Shown: positions 16,823 to 25,349, counted from the first letter of the stretch. The stretch is DNA of 64,000 nucleotides from Sphingomonas sp. NFR04 (GCF_900114095.1 NZ_FORV01000007.1:62001-126000), one strand, 5' to 3'. A program made the numbers and translations. The notes: generated by a model not told the origin, from the sequence alone.

Positions 16823-18958
16823 ATGGCCGATCTGGACACGCCCGTTCTCGCCGCCGAGCAGGCGCCCCCGCCGCCCCGGCCGGCGCGCGCGATGGGGACG
16901 CCGCTCGCCGCGACGATCGCCGTCGTCACCAGCTTCGTGGGCCTCGTGGTGCTGGCCTGGGCGATCCTGTTCGTCACCAAGGGTCGGTTCCTCAAGGGCA
17001 CGTTCGAATCGATCGCCAGTTCGAGCACGCACCGCAAGGTGCGGGTGGCTGGCGACTTCCAGCTCTATTTCGCGCCGTTCAACCTGAAGTTCGTGGCCGA
17101 GGGGCTCAACGTCGAGAACCCCAACTGGGCCGGCACCAGCCCCTTCTTCAGCGCCGCCCGAATCGATGCGCGAATCGCCACCTTCTCGCTGCTGGCGGAC
17201 CAGAAGCGCTTTCAGTGGCTCGGCCTCACCGACGGCCGAATCGACCTGCAATGGGATCGCGACGGCAAGCAGAACACATGGACCTTCGGCAGCGGCGGCG
17301 GAAAGCCCCTGACGATGCCGCTGATCCAGCGCGCGCGAATCGCCGGCACGCAGATCCGCTATCTCGATCCGCGCCACCAGCTCGATGCGGCGATTCGGGT
17401 CGACACCGTGGCGGCCGAGGACAATCGCTTCGCCGACACGATTCGGTTCGACGGCAACGGCACGGCGCGCGGCGCCCGCTTCACGCTGGCCGGCGCGCTG
17501 CTTTCCTCCAACAAAACGCTGGCGGGCGGCGAGAACCGGCTGAAGCTGCATGCCGAGGGCGTGCGCAGCGCGGTGGACATCGCCGGCACGCTGCCCGGCG
17601 CGACGGTGCTGGAGGGCGCCAAGCTCCACATGGACCTGCGCGGGCAGAACCTCGCCGACGTGTTCCTGCTCGCCGGGATCGCCGTGCCGGATACCCGCAC
17701 CTATCGGCTGACCTCGGTCGTCACCAAAGCCGGCGACGAGTGGCGTTTCACCGGTATGAAGGGCCGGTTCGGCGACAGCGATCTCGCCGGCAAGTTCACC
17801 GTCGCGCTGCGCCAGCCGCGCATGCTGGTGACGGCGGACCTGTTCACCCATGTCCTCGACATCGTCGATGCCGGACCCTTCATCGGCTACAATCCCAATG
17901 CGCTCGCCGCGCAGGGCGCAACGGCGGCGGTGACGCAGGTTTCCGGCACGCCGCGCCTGCTGCCCGACGCGCCGCTGCGGATCGAGGCGCTCAAGAATTT
18001 CGACGCCAAGGTGCAGTGGCAGGTGCGCACGGTGCGCGCACCCAATCTGCCGGTGTCGAACATCGAGCTGGGGCTCGATCTGAACGACCGGCTGCTCAAG
18101 CTGAGCCCGCTCAACTTCAGCCTCGCGCGCGGCACGGTCACGTCCGACATCAGCATCGACGCGCGCAAGGCGCCGGTGTTCACCACCTACGACATCCGCC
18201 TGTCGCCGACGCCGATGGGCGTGCTGCTCGCCGGCTTCGGCGCGGAGCAGTCCGGCACCACCGGCATGCTCAAGGCGCGAATCCAGATGAGCGGCAGCGG
18301 CAACAGCGTGCGCGATTCGCTCGCCAGCGCCAATGGCCGCATCGCGGTGATCCTGCCCAAGGGCGATTTCTGGACGCGCAACACCGAACTCGCCGAGTTC
18401 GATATCGGCACCTTCGTCCAGAAGATGTTCGAGAAGAAGCTGAAGGAGCCGGTGCAGATCAATTGCGGGCTGATCGGCTTCACCGTGCGCGACGGCATCG
18501 CCGCGGCGGACCCGATCCTGATCGACACGCAGAAGAACGTGATGCTCGGCCGCGGCGGGTTCAGCTTCAAGAACGAGACGATCGACCTTGCCTTCCGCGC
18601 CGATTCGAAGCGGTTCAGCCTGTTCTCGGGCCAGTCGCCGGTGGGGATCGGCGGATATTTCGCCAAGCCGGGGATCAGCGTGATCAGCCCCGAGCTGGTC
18701 GGCCGCGCCGGCGTCGGACTGGGGCTGGGCGTCGCCGCCTCGCCGCTGGCCGCGGTGCTCGCGTTCGTCGACTTCGGCAATGCCAAGGCGGCGGATTGCG
18801 GGCCGGTGCTGTCGGGTGCCACCGCTGCGAGCCAGCGCGACGTGAAGGGCCGCCCGCGCGACGATGTCGGCCACGGCACCACCGCCAAGTCCGAAAGCGG
18901 CAAGACGAACGCCGGCGAAGCCAAGCGCCAGCGCAAGAAGTTCCTCGGCATCTTCTGA
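16823..18958 (+). CDS. AsmA family protein
   Basis: A 711-residue inner-membrane-anchored periplasmic protein. The N-terminus has a short proline-rich cytoplasmic tail (1-25) and one transmembrane helix (~27-52, TIAVVTSFVGLVVLAWAILF). The AsmA N-terminal domain follows, with GDFQLYFAPFNLKFVAEGLN and IDARIATFSLLADQ, and the C-terminal AsmA_2-type region carries IQMSGSGNSVRDSLASANGR and FSFKNETIDLAFRADSK-like sequence. AsmA-like proteins are implicated in outer-membrane lipid homeostasis. The C-terminal tail is Lys/Arg-rich (KRQRKKFLGIF). It is divergent from rpmI; the esterase gene follows after 44 bp. Confidence 0.92.
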   Translation: MADLDTPVLAAEQAPPPPRPARAMGTPLAATIAVVTSFVGLVVLAWAILFVTKGRFLKGTFESIASSSTHRKVRVAGDFQLYFAPFNLKFVAEGLNVENPNWAGTSPFFSAARIDARIATFSLLADQKRFQWLGLTDGRIDLQWDRDGKQNTWTFGSGGGKPLTMPLIQRARIAGTQIRYLDPRHQLDAAIRVDTVAAEDNRFADTIRFDGNGTARGARFTLAGALLSSNKTLAGGENRLKLHAEGVRSAVDIAGTLPGATVLEGAKLHMDLRGQNLADVFLLAGIAVPDTRTYRLTSVVTKAGDEWRFTGMKGRFGDSDLAGKFTVALRQPRMLVTADLFTHVLDIVDAGPFIGYNPNALAAQGATAAVTQVSGTPRLLPDAPLRIEALKNFDAKVQWQVRTVRAPNLPVSNIELGLDLNDRLLKLSPLNFSLARGTVTSDISIDARKAPVFTTYDIRLSPTPMGVLLAGFGAEQSGTTGMLKARIQMSGSGNSVRDSLASANGRIAVILPKGDFWTRNTELAEFDIGTFVQKMFEKKLKEPVQINCGLIGFTVRDGIAAADPILIDTQKNVMLGRGGFSFKNETIDLAFRADSKRFSLFSGQSPVGIGGYFAKPGISVISPELVGRAGVGLGLGVAASPLAAVLAFVDFGNAKAADCGPVLSGATAASQRDVKGRPRDDVGHGTTAKSESGKTNAGEAKRQRKKFLGIF

Positions 18959-19002
18959 TCCGCTTGCGCGGGAGGCCGGCGCGGGCGCAGGATCGGTGCG
19001 CG

Positions 19003-20118
19003 ATGCTGCGCCTGCTGATCCTCTCCGCTGCGCTCGCCATGGCGGGCGATGTCCGGCCGCCGCAGCGGGTGACGATCGCGCCCGCCACATCGGATGCGGG
19101 GGAACGGTTGCCGGTCCATGTCGGCGGGCGGGTCGAGACCGGCCCAACTGGCTATCGCCATCAATGGCCCGGCATCTATTTCGAGGCTGCCTTTCGCGGA
19201 CCCCGCGTGGTGCTGCGGTTCGAGGATGCGATCAACGAATGGCGCGCGAGCATCGACGGCGCGCCGCCGGTTGCGATCGATCGTCCGGGCAAGGCCGATG
19301 TGACGATCGACGGCCTCGTGCCCGGCACGCATCGCATCCGGCTCGACAAGGTCACCGAAAGCGCCGCGCCTGCGCGCTTCGGCGGCTTCTTCGTCGGCCG
19401 AGGGAACAGCCTGCCCGCTCCCCAGCCGCGCCGACGACAGATCGAGTTCATCGGCGATTCGTCCATGGCGGGCTATGGCGCGCGGGCCGATCGCATCGAC
19501 TGCACCCAGGCGCAGGTCCGCGCCACCACCGACACGCCCGATGCTTTCTCGGCACTTGCTGCGCAGCATTTCGGGGCGGACTATCAAGTGAACGCGATCT
19601 CCGGTCGCGGGCTGATCCGCAATTTCGGCGGCACCGCGCCGCAGGGCACGATGGAGCAGCTATGGCCGCGCCGCCTGCCGGCCGAGCCCACGCCTTATGT
19701 CGATCCGCACTGGCAGCCGCAGATCGTGATGCTCAAGCTCCAGGCCGATTTCGTCGGCTTCCGCCCCGATGCGCGCTGGTCTACGCTCGATGCGCTCGTT
19801 GCCGACTATGCCAAGCAGTACGGCCAGTTCCTCGCGCAGCTGCACGGCCGCTATCCACGTGCCGTGTTCCTCCTGTGGTGGTTCGACACCAGCGGTGCGC
19901 CGCCCGAGCAGGTCGCGATGCTGCGTACCGCCGAGACGCAGATCAGCGCCGAAGCCCGAGCTGCCGGCGCGCGCGATGTGCTGTTCCTGCCCTTTCCGGC
20001 CGCGCAGTTCCGCGCAACCGCCTGCCACGGCCATTATGGCCTCGAAGCGCATCGGCAGATCGCCGATTGGCTGATCCGCGCGATCGATGCGCATCCGGGA
20101 TTCTGGGACGGGCGCTAG
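19003..20118 (+). CDS. SGNH/GDSL hydrolase of the carbohydrate esterase family 2 type
   Basis: A 371-residue exported esterase. A signal peptide (MLRLLILSAALAMAG) precedes an N-terminal jelly-roll domain (~20-130) and a C-terminal SGNH domain. The nucleophile motif is IEFIGDSSMAGYGA at 148-160 (Ser153), and the late His is in CHGHYGLEAHRQIADWL. This two-domain order is that of CE2 acetyl-xylan/glucomannan esterases, so the likely reaction is removal of acetyl groups from plant polysaccharide fragments. The start ATG 19003 has AGGA 10 bases upstream; the longer in-frame stretch to 16777 is an out-of-frame shadow of the AsmA gene. Confidence 0.88.
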   Translation: MLRLLILSAALAMAGDVRPPQRVTIAPATSDAGERLPVHVGGRVETGPTGYRHQWPGIYFEAAFRGPRVVLRFEDAINEWRASIDGAPPVAIDRPGKADVTIDGLVPGTHRIRLDKVTESAAPARFGGFFVGRGNSLPAPQPRRRQIEFIGDSSMAGYGARADRIDCTQAQVRATTDTPDAFSALAAQHFGADYQVNAISGRGLIRNFGGTAPQGTMEQLWPRRLPAEPTPYVDPHWQPQIVMLKLQADFVGFRPDARWSTLDALVADYAKQYGQFLAQLHGRYPRAVFLLWWFDTSGAPPEQVAMLRTAETQISAEARAAGARDVLFLPFPAAQFRATACHGHYGLEAHRQIADWLIRAIDAHPGFWDGR

Positions 20119-20124
20119 CTCCGC

Positions 20125-20907
20125 TCAGTGCCCGCGGCAGTCCATCGCCTCGAGGATGTCGTCGATCCGTGCCGGGTCGCCTGCCGCGATCACCTCGCCG
20201 TTGCTGCCGGCGTGGAGCGGGTCGCCCTGCCAGTCGCACATCCGCCCGCCCGCGCCTTCGATCACCGGCACCAGCGCGGCGAAGTCGTGCAGCTTGAGCC
20301 CCGCCTCGACGACGATGTCGAGCCAGCCGCTCGCCACGCAGCCATAATTATAGCAGTCGCCGCCGAGCACCGTGCTCATCACCTTGGCGTCGAGATGCTC
20401 GAAGGCATGCAGCTGGCCGTCGTCGAACAGCGCCGGCGAGGTGGTGGCGAGGATCGCCTGGTTCAGCTCGCGGCAGATGCGGGTGGTAGCGGGCTTGCCG
20501 TTGAACAGGGTCTGGCGGCCGGTCACGCCCAGCCAGCGCTCGTTGATGATCGGCTGGTCGATCACCCCCAGCACCGGCCAGCCATTGTCGACCAGCGCGA
20601 TCAGCGTGCCGAATACCGGCCGCCCGGCGATGAAGGCACGGGTGCCGTCGATCGGATCGAGCACCCATTGCCGACCGCTGGTGCCTTCGCGGACGCCGAA
20701 TTCCTCGCCGATGATGCCGTCCATCGGCCGCTCGGCGATCAGCAGCTTGCGCATCGCCTCCTCGCCGGCGCGATCGGCGAGGGTGACGGGCGACTGGTCT
20801 TCCTTGGCCTCCACGCCGTGCTCGGCGCGGAAATAGGGGCGGATCGCGGCGCCGGCGGCGTCGGCGAGGCGGGCGGCAAGCGCGATGTCGGTTTGGGAAA
20901 CGGCCAT
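20125..20907 (-). CDS. hisN: Histidinol-phosphatase, inositol-monophosphatase family
   Basis: A 260-residue Mg-dependent phosphatase. The metal-binding motifs are GIIGEEFGVREG and WVLDPIDGTRAFIAGRPVFG. Conserved details such as KVMSTVLGGDCYNYGCVASG and ICRELNQAILATTSP fit the HisN branch that completes histidinol phosphate dephosphorylation in alphaproteobacteria. One deviation is KLHDFAALVPVIEGAGG, where the usual WD of motif 2 is HD; this is common in HisN-type members. It is convergent with the esterase gene and divergent from phospholipase A (65 bp). An inositol or other sugar phosphatase role cannot be excluded. Confidence 0.88.
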   Translation of the reverse strand: MAVSQTDIALAARLADAAGAAIRPYFRAEHGVEAKEDQSPVTLADRAGEEAMRKLLIAERPMDGIIGEEFGVREGTSGRQWVLDPIDGTRAFIAGRPVFGTLIALVDNGWPVLGVIDQPIINERWLGVTGRQTLFNGKPATTRICRELNQAILATTSPALFDDGQLHAFEHLDAKVMSTVLGGDCYNYGCVASGWLDIVVEAGLKLHDFAALVPVIEGAGGRMCDWQGDPLHAGSNGEVIAAGDPARIDDILEAMDCRGH

Positions 20908-20971
20908 GCCCCAGCCCTACCGGGCCGAATTTGACTCGCCAAGGTCACAAACGCCTGCCACTTCGCTGAAT

Positions 20972-22039
20972 ATGCGTGGTATCGCCGCCCTTCCCCTGCT
21001 CGGCCTCAGCTTCGTCGCCCTGCCTGCGCTGGCGCAGGTGCGCGCGGTGCCGGCCCAGCCCGCCTCCGAACAGGCGGCGTTGCGCGGCGTGGAGGTGTTC
21101 CTGGTCAACGAGGGCGAGGCGCCGATCGCCGATGCCGGCCCGCGCCAGATCGAGATCACCGCCGCCGACGGCACCCGCCTGATGCTGGAGCGCACCCCCG
21201 GGCCCACCCCGACGATTGCCCCGAATGGCTTCGCCAAGGCACGCTACGTGCCGGTGGGCGTCGCCGGCGTCGCGGTGCCGCCGGCTGCGCAGCACAAGCC
21301 GGCGGAGATGCCCGAGCAGGAAACGGTGGTGCAGAGCTCCACCGGCAGTTCGAGCGGGCTGCTCGCCCGGTTCGAGCCGCACGAGCCGATCTACGGCGTC
21401 GCCGGGCTCAGCGACGCCGGGGCCAAGCTGCAGTTCAGCTTCGCGCTGCGCCCCTTCGCCGAGGATGCGCCGCTCCAGCTCGGCAACCTCCGCTTCGCCT
21501 ATACCCAGACGATGTTCTGGGCGCTAAACGAACCCTCCGGCCCGTTCCGCTCGACCAATTACAGCCCCGAGCTCTATGCCGATGTCCCCGTCGACGAGAC
21601 GGCGCGGGTCGCGCTCGGCTGGCGGCACGATTCGAACGGGCGCGGCGTCCGCGATTCGGTCGACATCAACCGCATCTTCGTGCGCGGCGAGAAGACCTTC
21701 GATCTGGGCGGCGACTGGCGGGTCGATGTCGCGCCGCAGGCCTGGTTCTATGTCGGCAGCAGCGGCACCTTCCACGACATGAAGGACTATTACGGCTATA
21801 CCGCGCTCGCCGCCTCGATCGCGCAGAAGGACGGGATCAAGCTCGCCCTCACCGCGCGCGGCAATGTGAAGACCGGGCACGGCGCGGCCGAGGCGTTCGT
21901 CTCCTATCCGCTGCGCCGGCTGGGCGGGGGCTTGGGCATCTACCTCTTCGGACAGGCATTCACCGGCTATGGCGAAGCGCTAGACCGCTACAACGTCAAC
22001 GACACGCACGCGCGGATCGGCATTGCCTTCACCCGCTAG
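20972..22039 (+). CDS. pldA: Outer membrane phospholipase A (OMPLA)
   Basis: A 355-residue outer-membrane phospholipase that hydrolyses misplaced phospholipids. The signal peptide (residues 1-21, LSFVALPALAQ) is followed by an extra N-terminal region of ~115 residues that looks like a small beta domain, then the 12-strand barrel. The catalytic triad is visible: WRHDSNGRG gives His219 and Ser221, and DINRIF gives Asn233. The start ATG 20972 is preferred because the upstream frame to 20885 lies over the hisN promoter and has no signal. The N-terminal extension is longer than in the E. coli enzyme but is seen in other sphingomonads as far as I recall. Confidence 0.93.
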   Translation: MRGIAALPLLGLSFVALPALAQVRAVPAQPASEQAALRGVEVFLVNEGEAPIADAGPRQIEITAADGTRLMLERTPGPTPTIAPNGFAKARYVPVGVAGVAVPPAAQHKPAEMPEQETVVQSSTGSSSGLLARFEPHEPIYGVAGLSDAGAKLQFSFALRPFAEDAPLQLGNLRFAYTQTMFWALNEPSGPFRSTNYSPELYADVPVDETARVALGWRHDSNGRGVRDSVDINRIFVRGEKTFDLGGDWRVDVAPQAWFYVGSSGTFHDMKDYYGYTALAASIAQKDGIKLALTARGNVKTGHGAAEAFVSYPLRRLGGGLGIYLFGQAFTGYGEALDRYNVNDTHARIGIAFTR

Positions 22040-22093
22040 CCGCCGCGTGTCGGGTGGCGTAGACACGGGACCAACCAGATCAGGGAGATCGAT

Positions 22094-22645
22094 ATGCGCC
22101 TGAAGCTCGCCCTTGCCGCCCTTGCCTTGCCCTTCGCCATGATGCCGGCGAACGCATCGCTCACCACCGGTGCCAAGGCGCCCGTGTTCACCGCAAAGGG
22201 CGCGGTGGCCGGCAAGCCGATCACCGTCGACCTCAAGGCCGCACTGAAGAAGGGCCCGGTCGTGCTCTACTTCTTCCCGGCCGCCTTCACCTCGGGCTGC
22301 AATGCCGAGGCGCATGCCTTTGCCGAGGCGCTGCCCGACTTCACCAAGGCGGGCGCCACCGTGATCGGCATGACCGCGGGCAATGTCGACCAGCTCGAGC
22401 AGTTCAGCAGCCAATATTGCGCGGGCAAGTTCGCCGTCGCCGCCGCCACGCCGGAAGTCGCTACGGGCTATGACGTGGCCGCCAAGAAGCCCGACGGCAC
22501 CGTCGCCAAGTTCACCAGCCGCACCAGCTATGTGATCGCCCCCGACGGCAAGGTGCTGTTCGTCCATTCGGATCCGAACCCCGCCGACCATATCCGACTC
22601 ACTCTCGCCGCCGTGGAAAAATACCGCGCGACTCACCGGAACTGA
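22094..22645 (+). CDS. Peroxiredoxin (AhpC/TSA-Bcp type), periplasmic
   Basis: A 183-residue thiol peroxidase with an N-terminal signal peptide (LALPFAMMPANA, cleavage near 21), so it acts in the periplasm. The thioredoxin fold has the peroxidatic Cys69 in FPAAFTSGCNAEA (the PxxxTxxC motif) and a possible resolving Cys109 in SSQYCAGKF. It lies 54 bp after pldA in the same direction and might be read with it; an AGGGAGAT ribosome binding site precedes the ATG. It probably reduces peroxides near envelope lipids, which would fit its neighbour phospholipase. Confidence 0.92.
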   Translation: MRLKLALAALALPFAMMPANASLTTGAKAPVFTAKGAVAGKPITVDLKAALKKGPVVLYFFPAAFTSGCNAEAHAFAEALPDFTKAGATVIGMTAGNVDQLEQFSSQYCAGKFAVAAATPEVATGYDVAAKKPDGTVAKFTSRTSYVIAPDGKVLFVHSDPNPADHIRLTLAAVEKYRATHRN

Positions 22646-22682
22646 GCCGCCCGGCGCGTCCGCCCCGAGGCCCTTGTCCGTG

Positions 22683-22713
22683 CCGATCCAGAGGCGTTAA
22701 TCCTCCGGATCGG
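22683..22713 (+). terminator. Long hairpin after the peroxiredoxin gene
   Basis: CCGATCCAGAGG (22683-22694) and CCTCCGGATCGG (22702-22713) pair over 12 positions with one mismatch around the loop CGTTAAT. No T-run follows directly, so termination would be inefficient or Rho-assisted. Confidence 0.6.
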
Positions 22714-22731
22714 TGCAGACTCGCTCAGCTT

Positions 22732-22762
22732 TTGCACCAAGCTTCTGAATTTTCGCTATAAT
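22732..22762 (+). promoter_or_regulatory. Candidate sigma-70 promoter for the diguanylate cyclase
   Basis: A perfect TATAAT (22757-22762) is preceded by TTGCAC (22732-22737) at a 19-bp spacing. It would give a leader of about 135 nt before the start at 22903. The -10 is strong, the spacing is long. Confidence 0.5.
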
Positions 22763-22902
22763 GTGGGGGCGCTTCGCCGTCCCCTCTCTTTGGCTGCGTG
22801 CAGGGTGAACCGCGCGGCAACCCAATATTAGCACTCTCGGCTTATTCCTTGTGCGCAACATAGCGGCCGTCATGCCGTGATTTGCACGGGGGTTAGGAGC
22901 GT

Positions 22903-23964
22903 ATGCGCATCGCGCGTGCCATTCGTTCAGAGATGGAGGGGGATGAAGGCCGGGCGCTCTTCGAGCGGATCGGCGCGTTCCTCCTCGACCAGCGGCTGGC
23001 ACCGACGCCGACCAACTATGCCTTTGTCCACCGGCTGTTCACCGAACCCGACGATGCGCTCGCCCGCGCGGTCGAACTGATCACCGAGCGCGGCGTGCGG
23101 ATCACCCCGCGCGACATCCAGACGCTCACTGCCGATCATGGCCCCGAAGACCCGCAGGACTGCCATATCGACCTCAAGGCGCGCACCGAAGGGCTGGTCG
23201 CGCGCACCCAGATGCAGGTCGAGGGCTTTGCCGACATGGTGACGGCGATGCGCGCCGAAACCGCCGATTTCGGCCGCGACTTGGCGGCGAGCGCCGAGGC
23301 GATGTCCACCGGCAGCGATGCGCCCCAGGCAAGCGACGACGTCGTCCGCATTACCGCCGCGATGCTCGACCGCATCCGCGTCGCCGAGGAGAAACTGGAG
23401 AGCACGACACGCGAGGCGAACGACCTGCGCGAGAAGCTGGAAGAAGCGCGCGACAATGCGCGCCGAGATCCGCTGACACAGTTCCCCAACCGCCGCGCCT
23501 TCGAGGAAGCCTTCGCCGCGCAGGAAGCGACCGGTGGCAGCATGTGCATCGCGGTTTGCGACATCGATCACTTCAAGTCGGTGAACGACCGCTTCGGCCA
23601 TGCGGTGGGGGATCGCGTATTGCGGGTGATCGCCGATGCGCTGAGCCTGTGCTGCCGCGGGCACCTGGTCACCCGCTATGGCGGCGAGGAGTTCGCGATC
23701 CTCTTCACCAACGTGCCGTTGGAGCAGGCGCGCGCCGTACTCGAACATGCACGCGGCACGGTACAGGCCAAGCGCTACAAGCTGCGCGACAACGACGCGC
23801 CTTTGGGAGAAATCACCTTCTCGGCCGGACTGACTCCCGTGGAGTTGGGTGAGATGCATCAAACCGCGTTCCACCGCGCCGACCGCCTGCTGTATCTCGC
23901 AAAGCATGAGGGCCGCAATCAGGTGAAGATTGGCAGCGCCAGCTATAGCGAATTTCGCCGCTGA
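22903..23964 (+). CDS. GGDEF domain diguanylate cyclase
   Basis: A 353-residue cytoplasmic protein that should make cyclic di-GMP. Residues 1-90 form an uncharacterised helical N-terminal domain (GAFLLDQRLAPTPTNYAFVH), residues ~155-187 a coiled coil (EKLESTTREANDLREKLEEA), and 188-345 the GGDEF domain with RRDPLTQFPNRRAF and the active-site motif GGEEF at 260-264. The inhibitory I-site position (RxxD just before the active site) reads C-R-G-H, so feedback inhibition through that site is probably lost. No transmembrane segment is seen. It has its own promoter (22732-22762) and is followed by the small-protein unit. Confidence 0.93.
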   Translation: MRIARAIRSEMEGDEGRALFERIGAFLLDQRLAPTPTNYAFVHRLFTEPDDALARAVELITERGVRITPRDIQTLTADHGPEDPQDCHIDLKARTEGLVARTQMQVEGFADMVTAMRAETADFGRDLAASAEAMSTGSDAPQASDDVVRITAAMLDRIRVAEEKLESTTREANDLREKLEEARDNARRDPLTQFPNRRAFEEAFAAQEATGGSMCIAVCDIDHFKSVNDRFGHAVGDRVLRVIADALSLCCRGHLVTRYGGEEFAILFTNVPLEQARAVLEHARGTVQAKRYKLRDNDAPLGEITFSAGLTPVELGEMHQTAFHRADRLLYLAKHEGRNQVKIGSASYSEFRR

Positions 23965-24056
23965 ATGGCGGGATTTACCACCTCAATTCGCAAATCACAC
24001 CGGTGCACTGAGGCCCATTTCCAAGATATCTCGATATGACAGCCACTTAGCGAAGT

Positions 24057-24072
24057 TGGCACGCTCCCTGCA
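24057..24072 (+). promoter_or_regulatory. Sigma-54 (-24/-12) type promoter
   Basis: TGGCACGCTCCCTGCA matches the sigma-54 consensus TGGCACG-N4-TTGCW at all but one defined position, with the invariant GG and GC exactly 10 bases apart. It lies 58 bp upstream of the first small ORF (24131), and a short palindrome ATATCTCGATAT sits about 20 bp upstream. rpoN itself is in this window at 52848-54356. Confidence 0.6.
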
Positions 24073-24130
24073 AAACTGCTGGCATCGGCCGCCGGATGGT
24101 CCGCCAGCCGAACCACAGGGAGTAACTACC

Positions 24131-24238
24131 ATGACCGCTCGTCTCGTTTCGCTGCACCAGACCGTTGCCGTCAGCGCCGCCGTCCTGCTCACCGCCGCGC
24201 TCGTCCTGTTCTCCACCCCCGTGATCCCGGTCGCATGA
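24131..24238 (+). CDS. Small membrane protein, 35 residues, unknown function
   Basis: This short gene starts at ATG 24131 with a strong GGGAG eight bases upstream. The product starts MTARLVSLHQTVAVSAAV and continues as one hydrophobic helix (about residues 12-32), ending PVIPVA. It is expected to be a single-pass inner-membrane peptide. It is the first of two small genes between a sigma-54-like promoter and an intrinsic terminator, which supports its being real. I do not recognise a family. Confidence 0.65.
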   Translation: MTARLVSLHQTVAVSAAVLLTAALVLFSTPVIPVA

Positions 24239-24267
24239 TCGCGCTTGCACCCATGGAGAAGATCAGC

Positions 24268-24363
24268 ATGTTCCGCAGCTTTCTCATCGGCGTCGCATCG
24301 TTCGGCATCACCAGCGTGATGATCCTCGGTAGCGGCCTGCAGGGCTCCAGCCTCCTCGGCTGA
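24268..24363 (+). CDS. Small membrane protein, 31 residues, unknown function
   Basis: Starts at ATG 24268 with GGAG nine bases upstream; in-frame ATGs at 24235 (overlapping the first small gene by ATGA) and 24253 are alternatives. The product MFRSFLIGVASFGITSVMIL is a single hydrophobic helix with a Gly/Ser-rich C-terminus (GSGLQGSSLLG). It is 29 bp after the first small gene and 7 bp before a terminator hairpin, so the two are very likely cotranscribed. No family is recognised. Confidence 0.6.
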   Translation: MFRSFLIGVASFGITSVMILGSGLQGSSLLG

Positions 24364-24370
24364 CCCTGCC

Positions 24371-24391
24371 GGCCGCCCCGGCGGCCCTTTT
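24371..24391 (+). terminator. Intrinsic terminator of the small-protein unit
   Basis: GGCCGC (24371-24376) and GCGGCC (24381-24386) pair around CCCG, followed by CTTTT. It closes the unit that begins at the sigma-54-like promoter. Confidence 0.7.
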
Positions 24392-24395
24392 CCCC

Positions 24396-24421
24396 GGAAC
24401 TTGGAGCCCTTGCGCCCGGTT
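24396..24421 (+). promoter_or_regulatory. Possible EcfG-type general-stress promoter of the SDR gene
   Basis: GGAAC (24396-24400) is followed after 17 bp by GGTT (24418-24421); the consensus is GGAAC-N16/17-CGTT, so there is one mismatch. It would place transcription start about 30 bp before the SDR start codon. Confidence 0.4.
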
Positions 24422-24459
24422 CTTTCGGCACCCCTCCCCAACACCCAGGAGCCGTGCCG

Positions 24460-25317
24460 ATGTCCGAAACCCCTGTAATCGATCGAGTCCGTGAGGATGC
24501 GCTCCCCGGTGAGGAGCGCTCCCTCGATCCCAAGCCGGAATGGCAGCCGCGCTATCGCGGGTCGGATCGCCTGAAGGACAAGGTGGCCATCGTCACCGGC
24601 GCCGACAGCGGAATCGGCCGCGCGGTCGCCGCGCTCTATGCCCGCGAAGGCGCCGATGTCGCCATCGTCTATCTGAACGAGCACCAGGATGCCGAGGACA
24701 CCGCGGAAGCGGTCCGCGCCGAGGGCCGCCGCGCGATCACGATTGCCGGCGATGTCGGCGACAAGGCGTTTTGCGAGCAGGCCGTTCAGAAGGTGATTGC
24801 CGAGTTCGGTCGGATCGACGTGCTGGTCAACAATGCCGGCGAGCAGCACCCGGACAAGGACATCACCGACATCACCGAGCAGCAGCTGCGCCGGACCTTC
24901 CAGACCAACATCTTCGGGATGTTCTTCATGGTGCAGGCCGCCTCGCCGCATCTGAAAGAAGGCGCCGCGATCGTGAACTGTACCTCGGTGACGATGTACC
25001 AGGGCGAGCCCGAGCTGCTCGACTATAGCGCCACCAAGGGCGCGATCACCGCCTTTACCCGCAGCCTGTCGATGAACCTGATCGAGAAGGGCATCCGCGT
25101 GAACGCGGTGGCACCGGGCCCGATCTGGACCCCGCTAAATCCCAGCGGTGGCGCGAGCCCGGAGAAGCTCGAGCATTTCGGCGAGGACGTGCCGATGGGC
25201 CGGCCGGGCCAGCCCAACGAAGTCGCGCCGGCCTTTCTGTTCCTCGCCTGCGAGGATTCGAGCTATATGTCGGGCCAGGTGCTCCACCCGAACGGCGGCA
25301 CCGTCGTCAACGGCTGA
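24460..25317 (+). CDS. SDR family oxidoreductase (YhdF/YdaD-like, glucose-dehydrogenase type)
   Basis: A 285-residue NAD(P)-dependent short-chain dehydrogenase with a ~40-residue N-terminal extension ending PEWQPRYRGSDRLKDK. It has the cofactor motif TGADSGIGRAVA, NNAG (VLVNNAGEQHP), and the active-site pair Tyr/Lys in DYSATKGAITAF. This extended subgroup is known as general-stress SDRs (YhdF, YdaD/GsiB-type company in Bacillus). The start ATG 24460 has AGGAG eight bases upstream; the GTG two codons earlier is less well placed. The EcfG-like promoter upstream fits a stress role. Substrate unknown. Confidence 0.92.
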   Translation: MSETPVIDRVREDALPGEERSLDPKPEWQPRYRGSDRLKDKVAIVTGADSGIGRAVAALYAREGADVAIVYLNEHQDAEDTAEAVRAEGRRAITIAGDVGDKAFCEQAVQKVIAEFGRIDVLVNNAGEQHPDKDITDITEQQLRRTFQTNIFGMFFMVQAASPHLKEGAAIVNCTSVTMYQGEPELLDYSATKGAITAFTRSLSMNLIEKGIRVNAVAPGPIWTPLNPSGGASPEKLEHFGEDVPMGRPGQPNEVAPAFLFLACEDSSYMSGQVLHPNGGTVVNG

Positions 25318-25324
25318 AGGCGCG

Positions 25325-25349
25325 CCGCGCCGGTCTCAGACCGGCGCGG
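25325..25349. terminator. Perfect 12-bp inverted repeat between convergent genes
   Basis: CCGCGCCGGTCT (25325-25336) and AGACCGGCGCGG (25338-25349) are perfect reverse complements around one base. It overlaps the 3' end of the PEBP gene and follows the SDR stop by 7 bp, so it may end transcription from both sides. There is no T-run. Confidence 0.6.
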
